Both the position numbers and the translations under genes were made by a program. A DNA stretch of 64,000 nucleotides. It comes from Runella sp. CRIBMP (GTDB taxonomy: Bacteria > Bacteroidota > Bacteroidia > Cytophagales > Spirosomataceae). Under the pieces are notes generated by a model, which was not told where the DNA came from, ran no database searches, and worked only from the letters and a program-made list of their open reading frames with translations. Location of the stretch: contig NZ_JAAAKZ010000013.1 of the NCBI RefSeq assembly GCF_009905605.1, positions 94,143-158,142 on the forward strand. Reading direction: 5' to 3'. Shown one piece after another: positions 43,177 to 51,194 of this stretch (position 1 is its first letter; each line of letters starts with the position of its first letter).

Positions 43177-44634
43177 ATGAAAAAATGGTTACTCGCCTTT
43201 GTGCTGGGTGTTAGCGTATTAGTCCACGTCCAAGCTCAACAAAAATATACCCTCCAACAGTGCATTACGATTGCGTTGGAAAATAACCTGCAGTTGCGGC
43301 AATTAATGCTGCAAGTTCAAACGAATCAGAATGTTTTTGAACAGTCAAAATGGCAGCGTTATCCTACCCTCAACTTCAGCGGAAGCCAAGGTTTACAGTC
43401 AGGCCGTAATATTGACCCGTTTACCAACCAGTTTGTGGAGCAAACGGTCAATTTTTCCAACTTTTCGGTCAATACAGGCGTCAATTTGTTTAACGGTTAT
43501 CAGCAAAAAAACATCATTAAACAAAACCAAACCAACATTCTTGCCACCCAGAAAGACGTCGAGGCAAACCGTAACACCCTGATTTTGAACGTTGCTTCGA
43601 GCTATATTTCTGTCTTGAACAATCAGGAACAACTCGAATTTGCCCGTCGTCAGGCAGAAACTACTCGCCTGCAATTAGACCGCACGGATAGATTGGTCAA
43701 GGCGGGGTCTTTGTCGCAAATCAACTTGTATGATATTCAATCCCAGTTAGCCAACGACGAACTCTCTATCGTCAATGCGCAAAACAATATCGAATTGTCG
43801 AAATTGACCTTGAAACAATTCCTCAACCTACCCGCAAGCGAAGTATTTGAGATAACCCCCATCGCGCTGCCCGCGCCCTCTACAACAACGCCATACGATG
43901 CTACCCTAGAACAAGTCTACAACGCGGCCATCAAGTATTTACCCGATTTGGACGCGGCTAACTTGCGCATCGAAAGTGCCAAAACGGGCATTGAAATTGC
44001 CAAAGGTGCCAAACTTCCTTCCATCACCTTGGGCGGTGGGCTTAGTTCTTCGTTTTCCAGTGCGGCCCCTAAACAACGTTTTGTCGGCGACGGTGGCGCT
44101 TCCAGAGTCGTGGATGTTCCTTCTACTACGCGCTATGTATCTTATGGAGGTTTTACCGTCCCAGTCATTGAAAAAGTGACCGTTCCGAGCGGATCCATTC
44201 AGGACTTCGGGTACTTTGACCAGCTGAATTTTAACCGCAACGCTTCCCTTTCTCTTTCGTTAAGGATGCCTATTTTCAATGGTTATCAGGTAAAATACCG
44301 CATTGCAAACGCCATGATTCAGCAAAAAAACTTGGAATACCAAGCGCAAATCGTCCAGAATCAAATTCGTCAAACGGTGGAGCAGGCTTATTACAGCATG
44401 GTCAACGCCGCCAAGCGCTATGAGGCTACTTCCCGACAAATCGAGTCGCTTGAATTGTCGTTTAAAGCCGCCGAGTTACGTTTTAACGCGGGCGCTATCA
44501 ACGCCACGGAATACAACATCGCCAAAAACAATTTGGACCGTTCACGCGCCAGTTTGATTCAAGCCAAATACGAGTATCTCTTCAGAACCAAAATTCTGGA
44601 TTTCTACCAAAGCAAACCTATCTCTTTAGAATAA
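43177..44634 (+). CDS. TolC family outer-membrane efflux protein
   Basis: The 485-residue protein has a signal peptide (MKKWLLAFVLGVSVLVHVQAQ) and two OEP repeats of long helices and barrel strands, for example YTLQQCITIALENNLQLRQL, the helix QLEFARRQAETTRLQLDRTD with LVKAGSLSQINLYDIQSQLA, and in the second half LEYQAQIVQNQIRQTVEQAY with AELRFNAGAINATEYNIAKN. TolC trimers form the exit channel for tripartite pumps and type I secretion. A membrane-fusion gene follows 105 bp downstream, but no inner-membrane pump is encoded beside them. It could also serve the peptide exporter at 59.3-63 kb. Confidence 0.92.
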   Translation: MKKWLLAFVLGVSVLVHVQAQQKYTLQQCITIALENNLQLRQLMLQVQTNQNVFEQSKWQRYPTLNFSGSQGLQSGRNIDPFTNQFVEQTVNFSNFSVNTGVNLFNGYQQKNIIKQNQTNILATQKDVEANRNTLILNVASSYISVLNNQEQLEFARRQAETTRLQLDRTDRLVKAGSLSQINLYDIQSQLANDELSIVNAQNNIELSKLTLKQFLNLPASEVFEITPIALPAPSTTTPYDATLEQVYNAAIKYLPDLDAANLRIESAKTGIEIAKGAKLPSITLGGGLSSSFSSAAPKQRFVGDGGASRVVDVPSTTRYVSYGGFTVPVIEKVTVPSGSIQDFGYFDQLNFNRNASLSLSLRMPIFNGYQVKYRIANAMIQQKNLEYQAQIVQNQIRQTVEQAYYSMVNAAKRYEATSRQIESLELSFKAAELRFNAGAINATEYNIAKNNLDRSRASLIQAKYEYLFRTKILDFYQSKPISLE

Positions 44635-44739
44635 AAAAGGATTCCTTCCTCATTAACATTAACACGAGAAAAAAGCAGGAATGAAAAAAATGCTTTTCCT
44701 CACTCATACACTAAATTACACTTTACAATAAAATTAAAC

Positions 44740-46131
44740 ATGGCTAAGAAATCTTCTTCTCGTTTATGGTGGATACTCGGAGGCGTTGTGGTAGCATTGG
44801 GGGCGGGGTTGCTAATCGCTAAGCAACAAGGTTGGATTGGAAAAGTCAAACCGACCGAAGTAGAATTTGCCAAAGTAAAAAAGATAGACATTATTGAACG
44901 CGTGAGCGCTTCGGGTCGGGTGCAGCCAGAAGTAGAAGTAAAAATCAGCCCCGACGTACCTGGTGAAATCATCGGTCTCTACGTAGAAGAAGGCGACTCG
45001 GTTGTAAAAGGGCAATTGCTCGCCAAAATCCGCCCCGACAACTACGATGCGTTGTTGGCCCGTGCGCAAGCGGCGGTCAATTCTAGCAAAGCAGAAGTAG
45101 AACGCTCTAAAGCCTCACTGGCGCAATCTAATGCTCAATTGATTCGGGCAAAAGCCGATTACGAGCGTAATAAAAAATTACAAGCCGATAAAATTGTTTC
45201 GGACGCCGACCTTGAAAGAAGTGAGGCTGACTATGGGGTGGCTTTGCAAAACGTAGAAGCGGCCAAAGCCGCTATTTCGGCCTCTAAATTCAACGTTCAA
45301 AGCTCCGAAGCCGCCCTGCGCGATGCGGCCGAAAACCTCCGTAAAACAACCATCTACGCCCCGCAAAGCGGAACGATTTCTAAACTAAACGTCGAACTTG
45401 GAGACCGTGTAGTAGGTACGTCGCAGATGGCAGGTACGGAAATGATGCGTATTGCCAACCTCAACAACATGGAAGTACGGGTGGATGTAAACGAAAACGA
45501 TATTGTGCGGGTTCATCTCGGCGACACCGTCGACATTGAAGTTGACTCCTACGCCGAGCGCAAATTTATGGGCATAGTCACTGAAATTGCCAACACGGCC
45601 AACGGAATGGCTACGACTTCGGCCAGCTCAGGCTCAACCGATGCCGTTACCGAGTTTGAAGTAAAAATCAAAATTCTGAACTCATCGTACCGAGATTTGA
45701 TGGTTAACCGCTCCAAAAAATCGTACCCTTTCAAACCTGGTATGACGGCCGCCGTTGAAATCATCACCGACCGTAAAGCGGGTGTGCTTTCGGTTCCGAT
45801 TGCGGCGGTAACAACTCGTGGCAAAGAGGACGAAGCCAAAAAAGAAGGCCCCGATGCACCTCCTGCCCCCGCCGAGCCTGAGCAAAAGAACAAAAAAGAG
45901 GAAAAACTCAAAGAACTTGTTTTTGTGAATGACAAAGGCAAAGCCGTAACTAGAGAAGTGACCACGGGTATTAGTGATTTTGAAAACATCGAAATCTTAT
46001 CAGGCCTTAAAGAAGGCGAAGAAATCATTTCAGGGCCGTTTATTGAAGTTTCCAAGCGCCTCAAAAACGGCACTTTGGTCATCAAAAAAGTAATAAAGAA
46101 AACAAAAGAAGAAGATAAGTCTGTAAACTAA
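44740..46131 (+). CDS. Efflux periplasmic adaptor (membrane-fusion protein, MacA/HlyD type)
   Basis: The 463-residue protein has one N-terminal transmembrane helix (SRLWWILGGVVVALGAGLLI), a biotinyl-lipoyl half (VSASGRVQPEVEVKISPDVP; VEEGDSVVKGQLLAKI), a long coiled-coil hairpin at about residues 105-205 with AQAAVNSSKAEVERSKASLA, the second lipoyl half (TIYAPQSGTISKLNVELGDR) and beta-barrel/MP domains. A charged Lys/Glu/Pro insertion (EDEAKKEGPDAPPAPAEPEQ) near residue 370 is probably disordered. It should link an inner-membrane ABC or RND pump to the TolC channel encoded upstream. A terminator follows instead of a pump gene. Confidence 0.9.
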   Translation: MAKKSSSRLWWILGGVVVALGAGLLIAKQQGWIGKVKPTEVEFAKVKKIDIIERVSASGRVQPEVEVKISPDVPGEIIGLYVEEGDSVVKGQLLAKIRPDNYDALLARAQAAVNSSKAEVERSKASLAQSNAQLIRAKADYERNKKLQADKIVSDADLERSEADYGVALQNVEAAKAAISASKFNVQSSEAALRDAAENLRKTTIYAPQSGTISKLNVELGDRVVGTSQMAGTEMMRIANLNNMEVRVDVNENDIVRVHLGDTVDIEVDSYAERKFMGIVTEIANTANGMATTSASSGSTDAVTEFEVKIKILNSSYRDLMVNRSKKSYPFKPGMTAAVEIITDRKAGVLSVPIAAVTTRGKEDEAKKEGPDAPPAPAEPEQKNKKEEKLKELVFVNDKGKAVTREVTTGISDFENIEILSGLKEGEEIISGPFIEVSKRLKNGTLVIKKVIKKTKEEDKSVN

Positions 46132-46154
46132 GCTTTACTTTAACGGCTTATTTT

Positions 46155-46217
46155 GAATCAGTATTTTAACGGTATTCCGCCTAGGCAGGACCGTTAAGGT
46201 ACTGATTCTTTCTTTTT
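46155..46217 (+). terminator. Terminator of the TolC-adaptor pair
   Basis: Arms 46155-46173 and 46190-46208 pair over 19 bp with two G-T wobbles and a 16-nt loop, followed by a T-rich tract. It lies 23 bp after the adaptor stop and shows that the operon ends without a pump gene. Confidence 0.8.
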
Positions 46218-46230
46218 AGGGGAAAGTCGT

Positions 46231-46238
46231 TAAATTTG
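46231..46238 (+). promoter_or_regulatory. -7 promoter box for the OmpA-like gene
   Basis: TAAATTTG matches TANNTTTG, 22 bp before the ATG at 46261. At the -33 position TTTC is seen instead of TTTG. Confidence 0.4.
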
Positions 46239-46260
46239 TCATTTAACCATTGTTGCACCC

Positions 46261-48177
46261 ATGAAGCGATTCTTTTGCTTTTTTCTGCTCAGTTTTGTCG
46301 GTTGTACTTCAAGCTTTGCTCAAAATGAATTTGAAGTAGGCATTGAAGTAAAAGATAAGTACACAAAGCGCATTCTTATACCAATTATATCAGTTTTGGC
46401 CCCAAACAGCCCCACGGAGCTTACTGGGCAGATGAATTATGATCAGTACGTGATAACTGCAAAACCCGATATAAACTACCTTATAGTGGTGGCTTTTCAA
46501 GAATATAAGACCTACCGCCAAACCCATACATTTACCAAAAGCAATACCAACTCTAGAACCCTCCTGACCATAGAATTGGAACCGCTAGTGCCACCCAAAA
46601 ATGCAGCACCCATACCTCAAAAACCACAGGAACCGTCCAAACCTATCCAAACTGCTCCCGCTACCGTCGTTTCTGCTCCTCCCAAACAAGAACTTACGTT
46701 TCAGGCAGTCGATGCCCTGACAGGCATGCCAATTGCGGCGGAATTTTTGCTCACCAACGACCTAAAAGAAAGCTATTCGGGCACAACTCGTGCGACGGAT
46801 GCTACGTTTTCAGCGCGGGTATCCTTACAACCTCGCCCATATACCCTCACCGTGAACGCAAAAGGTTATCGAAGTCACGCGTCAAAACTCTCCGTTTCTG
46901 TACCTTTAGCAGGAAATCAACCCGTTCAAATCATTAAATTATCCAAAGGTGACATTGTTTTAAGAATCAAAGTATTGGAAGAGCAAACGGGCAAGCCCAT
47001 TCCTGCCACACTCCGGATTGTGAATGAGAGCGATAACCGGGAATTATTTAACCAAAAAAATTCTTTCAACGGACAAATCCCCATTTCGCTCAACCCTAAC
47101 GGGCGTTATATGATAGAGACCGAAGCCAAAGGCTACATGCCTTTTCGAAAAGAACTGGAAAAAGCCGTAGAAAAGCTCAGTGAAACAACGCCCTTAACCA
47201 TACGGTTGTCGAAAATCGGTGATATTTTCCTCAATCTATCAGCTATAAATGCGGCTACTGGACAACGAGTTGCGGCAACTTTTAAAATTACGGCCTCCTT
47301 GACTGGACAAGTGACGCAGTTAAAGAGTGCGTTGCCTATCAAACACAAAATTGTGGAACCCGATATTTACCAAATCGAAACCATAGCGCCGGGGTTCGCC
47401 TCTTTAAAAGCAGAAATAGATGCCGAAGAGATTAGCGTTGGACAAGTGTTTAATTACGAGGCTAAACTCGTACCGACCACCAAACAACCCACCACCAACG
47501 CCCCTTTAGAAACCTTTCGTTTTGCCATTTTGGACGGCCAAAGTCAAAAACCAGTACCCAACGCACGATTAAAAATTATCAATGAAGCCACGCAAAAGGT
47601 AATTACGACCAAACCAGCGGGACAACTCAAAGAAACCAGGCTGAAAACGGACCAAACCTATCTTATTGAAGTTGAAGCCAAAGGATTCGAAAAAACAACC
47701 ATGAAGATGGCAGCAGCAGAATGGGCCAACCGGGGTGAATTTTTGACCAATATCTCGCTTGTTCCCCTCGTTAAAACCACCGCCCCCCCCGCAACTCGGG
47801 TCATCAATGAAAAGATTTTTGACAATATTAAAGCGGGTCAATCTGTGAGTATTGAAGACAACATTTATTTTGACCAAAGCAGCTATATTCTTCGTACCGA
47901 AGCCTACGGTCAATTGCTACGTTTGGCCGCTGTCATGACCAAAAACCCCGACATTAATATTGAAATTGTAGGCCATACCGACAACGTAGGCGATGCTCGG
48001 CTGAACAAAATTCTTTCTGAGCAACGCGCAAAAGTCATTGCAAACTTTCTTGGCAATGAAGGCATCAATGAATCACGCCTTATCTACCGAGGCGAAGGCA
48101 GCACCAAACCCATTGCCCCCAATGATACCGACGAAAATCGCCGCCGCAACCGGCGGGTGCAGTTTCTGATCAAGTAA
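46261..48177 (+). CDS. OmpA family protein with repeated carboxypeptidase-regulatory/PEGA-like domains
   Basis: The 638-residue exported protein has a signal peptide (MKRFFCFFLLSFVGCTSSFA, which also contains a lipobox-like FVGC). About four beta-sandwich repeats follow between residues 25 and 520, each with the pattern A-x-TG-x-P-I/V-A and xYxIExxAxGY/F (FQAVDALTGMPIAAEFLLT; RYMIETEAKGYMPFRKEL). The C-terminal OmpA peptidoglycan-binding domain (about 535-638) has IEIVGHTDNVGDARLNKILS and NRRRNRRVQFLIK with the diaminopimelate-binding Asp and Arg residues. It probably links the outer membrane or surface to peptidoglycan. The serine hydrolase gene follows after 28 bp, so the two may be co-transcribed. 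Confidence 0.85.
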   Translation: MKRFFCFFLLSFVGCTSSFAQNEFEVGIEVKDKYTKRILIPIISVLAPNSPTELTGQMNYDQYVITAKPDINYLIVVAFQEYKTYRQTHTFTKSNTNSRTLLTIELEPLVPPKNAAPIPQKPQEPSKPIQTAPATVVSAPPKQELTFQAVDALTGMPIAAEFLLTNDLKESYSGTTRATDATFSARVSLQPRPYTLTVNAKGYRSHASKLSVSVPLAGNQPVQIIKLSKGDIVLRIKVLEEQTGKPIPATLRIVNESDNRELFNQKNSFNGQIPISLNPNGRYMIETEAKGYMPFRKELEKAVEKLSETTPLTIRLSKIGDIFLNLSAINAATGQRVAATFKITASLTGQVTQLKSALPIKHKIVEPDIYQIETIAPGFASLKAEIDAEEISVGQVFNYEAKLVPTTKQPTTNAPLETFRFAILDGQSQKPVPNARLKIINEATQKVITTKPAGQLKETRLKTDQTYLIEVEAKGFEKTTMKMAAAEWANRGEFLTNISLVPLVKTTAPPATRVINEKIFDNIKAGQSVSIEDNIYFDQSSYILRTEAYGQLLRLAAVMTKNPDINIEIVGHTDNVGDARLNKILSEQRAKVIANFLGNEGINESRLIYRGEGSTKPIAPNDTDENRRRNRRVQFLIK

Positions 48178-48205
48178 TACACAACCCTTCATCAATAATC
48201 TATTT

Positions 48206-49087
48206 ATGAAATACCTCTTAGCCTTCATTGTTATTGGATGGACATGGTCCGCTTTTTCTCAAAAGCCCTCCACTGAACCTCTCAAAAAAGCCATTCAGGC
48301 TAAACTAGCAGGTGTTGAAGGCAATTTTGGCGTAGCCTTCAAAGACTTGCAATCCAATCAAACGTTATTTATCAATGAAAAAGAAAACTTTCATGCGGCA
48401 AGTACGATGAAAACTCCCGTAATGATTGAGGTTTTTAAGCAAGCAAAGGGGGGTAAATTCAAGCTTACCGATTCTATTTTGGTCAAAAACGAGTTTAAAA
48501 GTATCGTGGATGGCTCAGCTTTTAGCCTTGATATAAGCGACGACAGTGCCGACGGAATGTACAAAATGATTGGCAAAAAAATGACCATTTACGACCTGAC
48601 ATACCAAATGATTATCGTCAGCAGTAATTTAGCTACTAACATTCTGATTGAGTTGGTTGACGCGAAGAAAGCCAACGCCACCATGCGCGATTTTGGAGCA
48701 AATGACATTCAAGTACTGCGTGGCGTAGAAGATAGCAAAGCGTTTCAGCTCGGAATGAACAACTCCGTAACGGCCTATGATTTGATGGTTATTTTTGAGA
48801 AAATCGCCAGAAAAAAAGCCATCGACCCCACTGCCTCCGAAGGCATGACGCGTATTTTATTTGACCAAAAATTCAACGAAATTATCCCCGCTAAACTCCC
48901 CAAAGAAGTAAAAGTAGCGCATAAAACGGGCTCTATCACGGGTGTACAGCACGATTCAGGAATTGTATTTTTGCCCGATGGACGCAAATACGTGCTTGTC
49001 CTACTTTCCAAAAATCTAAAAGACCCCAAAGCAGGTGTACGAATATTGGCCGATGTTTCGGAGATGATATACGATTTTGTAAAATAG
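48206..49087 (+). CDS. Class A beta-lactamase-like serine hydrolase
   Basis: The 293-residue protein has a signal peptide (MKYLLAFIVIGWTWSAFSQ). The class A motifs are present: SxxK as STMK in FHAASTMKTPVMIEV (about residue 70), SxN as SSN in MIIVSSNLATNILIEL, and KTG in VAHKTGSITGVQHDSGIVFL. The omega-loop region (GVEDSKAFQLGMNN) contains a Glu at about the right place, but the usual ExxLN pattern is not exact, so hydrolysis of beta-lactams is possible and not certain. It acts in the periplasm. It follows the OmpA-like gene by 28 bp and faces the next serine hydrolase gene tail to tail. Confidence 0.83.
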   Translation: MKYLLAFIVIGWTWSAFSQKPSTEPLKKAIQAKLAGVEGNFGVAFKDLQSNQTLFINEKENFHAASTMKTPVMIEVFKQAKGGKFKLTDSILVKNEFKSIVDGSAFSLDISDDSADGMYKMIGKKMTIYDLTYQMIIVSSNLATNILIELVDAKKANATMRDFGANDIQVLRGVEDSKAFQLGMNNSVTAYDLMVIFEKIARKKAIDPTASEGMTRILFDQKFNEIIPAKLPKEVKVAHKTGSITGVQHDSGIVFLPDGRKYVLVLLSKNLKDPKAGVRILADVSEMIYDFVK

Positions 49088-49122
49088 AAACTCAATCCGT
49101 ATCAAGTCGGCTTTGGATAAGC

Positions 49123-50328
49123 CTAAAAAAGCTCCTCCTCCACGCCTTCTTCTACTTTACTTTTACCTTCCAACACCTCCAAAATAGGTTTGATTTGATA
49201 GATACTGCGATTGTAGCGATTGCTGAGAATGATAATGACAAATTTGTTTTTGGGACTAAACCACATCAGTGTATTATAGCCTTTCCACCAGCCAGTATGG
49301 TAGACGTACTTGGGTTCACGCGTAGCTTCGTTTACGTGCATCCGGAAGCCATATCCGTAATTTTTGATGCCATGGCGCTCAAAGCTCCTTGGCGTAAAGG
49401 CCTCTTTCATGGTTTCTGGACGCAAAACACAACCACCACTAAGACCTGAATACCAACGCAATACATCATCCATGGTGGAATATACTCCCTTATCTCCCAC
49501 TACATCATCAAAATTATCCTTGGGTAATCGACGGTTATATTGATAGCCCGTGGTACGATATAAATTTAAGGAATCGTTACGACTCGTAATCAAATAGGTA
49601 TCTTTCATCCCGAGGGGTTTGAAGATATACTGCCGCAGGTAGTCTTCAAATTTTTGACCCGACACTTTTTCTACAATCGTAGCCAAGAGGGCATAGTTCG
49701 TATTGCTGTAACTGAAATTCCGATTGGGAGTATTGTATAATTTGGGCTTGACGGCACAATACCATCGCACAATGTCGTCGTTGCAAGGGTAAGGATTTCG
49801 CTTGCGCACGCTGTCGGTGAGCACATACGCATAGTTGGGTAAGCCGCTGCGGTGCGACAACAAAGACTTTATCTGAATCCCAGAATAGGGAAATTGCGGA
49901 ATAAATTTTTGAATGGAATCCTCAAGTTTTAGCTTGCCTTCTTCGTACAGTTTCAGAATGGCCACCGCCGTAAAGGTCTTCGAAAGCGATGCTAATTGGA
50001 ATTTGGACTCCGAGCGCATCGTATCTTTTTGTTCAATTTGCGCATACCCAAAAGAGTTGCGATAGAGCACTACCCCTTGTTGGGCAATCAGAACATTCCC
50101 GTTAAAACGCTCCAATTTGTACTTCCGTCGAAAAATCGAATCCAAACTCGCCGTTTTTTGGTCAGCCTTGATGCGCATCCGAATTTTAGAAATTTGTTCT
50201 GGAGTCAGGGTTGCATCGGTGACACAATCGGCCAGTGCATTTTGAAGGGAAGCGGCATGGTGGTGGTCGGCCGTGTTGTTACAGGAAAACGCAACAATTA
50301 ATGCGAGAATGATACCAGTTTTAAACAT
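49123..50328 (-). CDS. Lipoprotein serine hydrolase, class C beta-lactamase fold
   Basis: The 401-residue product begins with a lipoprotein signal (lipobox AFSC, Cys about residue 16). The catalytic SxxK is SLSK in QLASLSKTFTAVAILKL (about residue 116) and YxN is YSN in NFSYSNTNYALLATIVEKVS. The third element appears as HTGWWKGYN. Family members include D-alanyl-D-alanine carboxypeptidases, esterases and class C beta-lactamases; lipid anchoring suggests an envelope role. It is convergent with the class A-like gene 35 bp away. It lies downstream of the DUF1573 gene on the same strand but is separated by a terminator. Confidence 0.85.
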   Translation of the reverse strand: MFKTGIILALIVAFSCNNTADHHHAASLQNALADCVTDATLTPEQISKIRMRIKADQKTASLDSIFRRKYKLERFNGNVLIAQQGVVLYRNSFGYAQIEQKDTMRSESKFQLASLSKTFTAVAILKLYEEGKLKLEDSIQKFIPQFPYSGIQIKSLLSHRSGLPNYAYVLTDSVRKRNPYPCNDDIVRWYCAVKPKLYNTPNRNFSYSNTNYALLATIVEKVSGQKFEDYLRQYIFKPLGMKDTYLITSRNDSLNLYRTTGYQYNRRLPKDNFDDVVGDKGVYSTMDDVLRWYSGLSGGCVLRPETMKEAFTPRSFERHGIKNYGYGFRMHVNEATREPKYVYHTGWWKGYNTLMWFSPKNKFVIIILSNRYNRSIYQIKPILEVLEGKSKVEEGVEEELF

Positions 50329-50424
50329 CGTTGAAGGTTATAAAGACAAGGCATTGAGTATTGAGCATGATCGTTACGCAATACGTTGCAACACCCGGCC
50401 ATACCCTCTTTCGTTTACAAAAAT

Positions 50425-50459
50425 AACAAAAAAGGCTTTGACATCAAGCCAAAGCCTTT
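50425..50459 (-). terminator. Terminator of the DUF1573 gene
   Basis: AAAGGCTTTG (50431-50440) and CAAAGCCTTT (50450-50459) pair perfectly over 10 bp with a 9-nt loop. On the minus strand the stem is followed by a T-run. It lies about 70 bp after the DUF1573 stop. Confidence 0.8.
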
Positions 50460-50530
50460 ATATGCTTTTAAAAATTAGTAGTCTAAAGATTAATCTGATG
50501 GTTATGAGCCGCATAACCATCCACTAATAT

Positions 50531-50938
50531 CTACTTACCTTTCTTTGCTTCAGGTGCTTTGCTGGCCACCACTTCCCCCTTGAGGGTTAAGTATAGAGTG
50601 CCATTTTCAGCATTGCTCGGAACCGTCACTGTTTTGTTGAAAGGTCCCATTACGCCTGCATTAAACGTAGCTTTGATTGAACCTTTTTTGCCAGGCATTA
50701 CAGGCTCCCGCGTCCATTCTGGAGTGGTACAACCGCATGATGCCGTTACGTTTCCTAAAACGACGGGATCAGTGCCAGTATTGGTAAACTCAAATACATG
50801 GCTTACGGGCTTACCTTGTTCGATTTTGGCAAAATCATGCTCGACTTTGGCGAACTTTACGACTCCTTTTTGCGCGTAGCTTGTTGCGCTGAATACCAAA
50901 ATTGCTACGAAAAATGAAAGAAACTTTTTCATGTTCAT
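50531..50938 (-). CDS. DUF1573 family exported protein
   Basis: The ATG at 50938 (MNMKKFLSFFVAILVFSATS) gives a clear signal peptide; an in-frame ATG 69 bp upstream does not. The 135-residue protein carries the DUF1573 immunoglobulin-like beta domain: VVKFAKVEHDFAKIEQGKPV, the conserved cysteine motif VTASCGCTTPEW and GSIKATFNAGVMGPFNKTVT. These small ASH/HYDIN-like proteins are abundant in Bacteroidota envelopes and lack a defined activity. The C-terminal tail is Lys/Ala-rich. It appears monocistronic with a clear terminator. Confidence 0.9.
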   Translation of the reverse strand: MNMKKFLSFFVAILVFSATSYAQKGVVKFAKVEHDFAKIEQGKPVSHVFEFTNTGTDPVVLGNVTASCGCTTPEWTREPVMPGKKGSIKATFNAGVMGPFNKTVTVPSNAENGTLYLTLKGEVVASKAPEAKKGK

Positions 50939-51194
50939 TGTAAAATTTAGTTTTGTAAAAGTTGGTTGCTTATCTAACAATAATTGTACTAGCAAAAGTT
51001 TTGCCAAACGTTCTTTTTGACGAAATTTTTATGGCAAGGTAACAGAAAAAACTTGTATTTTGAAACCTGATTTGTTTTCCCTTATATTTACTTGCCAAAA
51101 CAATGAAATTAATTATTCGTTGTAAATAATTAGTAAATGTTTATTTATTTTACTTTTTATTTCAACGGAAACCTACAAACTTTCATCAAGAAAC

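Noticed and set aside
45549..46085. Minus-strand frame of 178 codons inside the adaptor gene
   Set aside because: Ser/Leu-rich shadow of the membrane-fusion protein coding sequence.
48206..49087. Confident acquired-resistance beta-lactamase
   Set aside because: SxxK, SxN and KTG are present but the omega-loop pattern is not exact and no mobile element is nearby, so only a beta-lactamase-like hydrolase is claimed.
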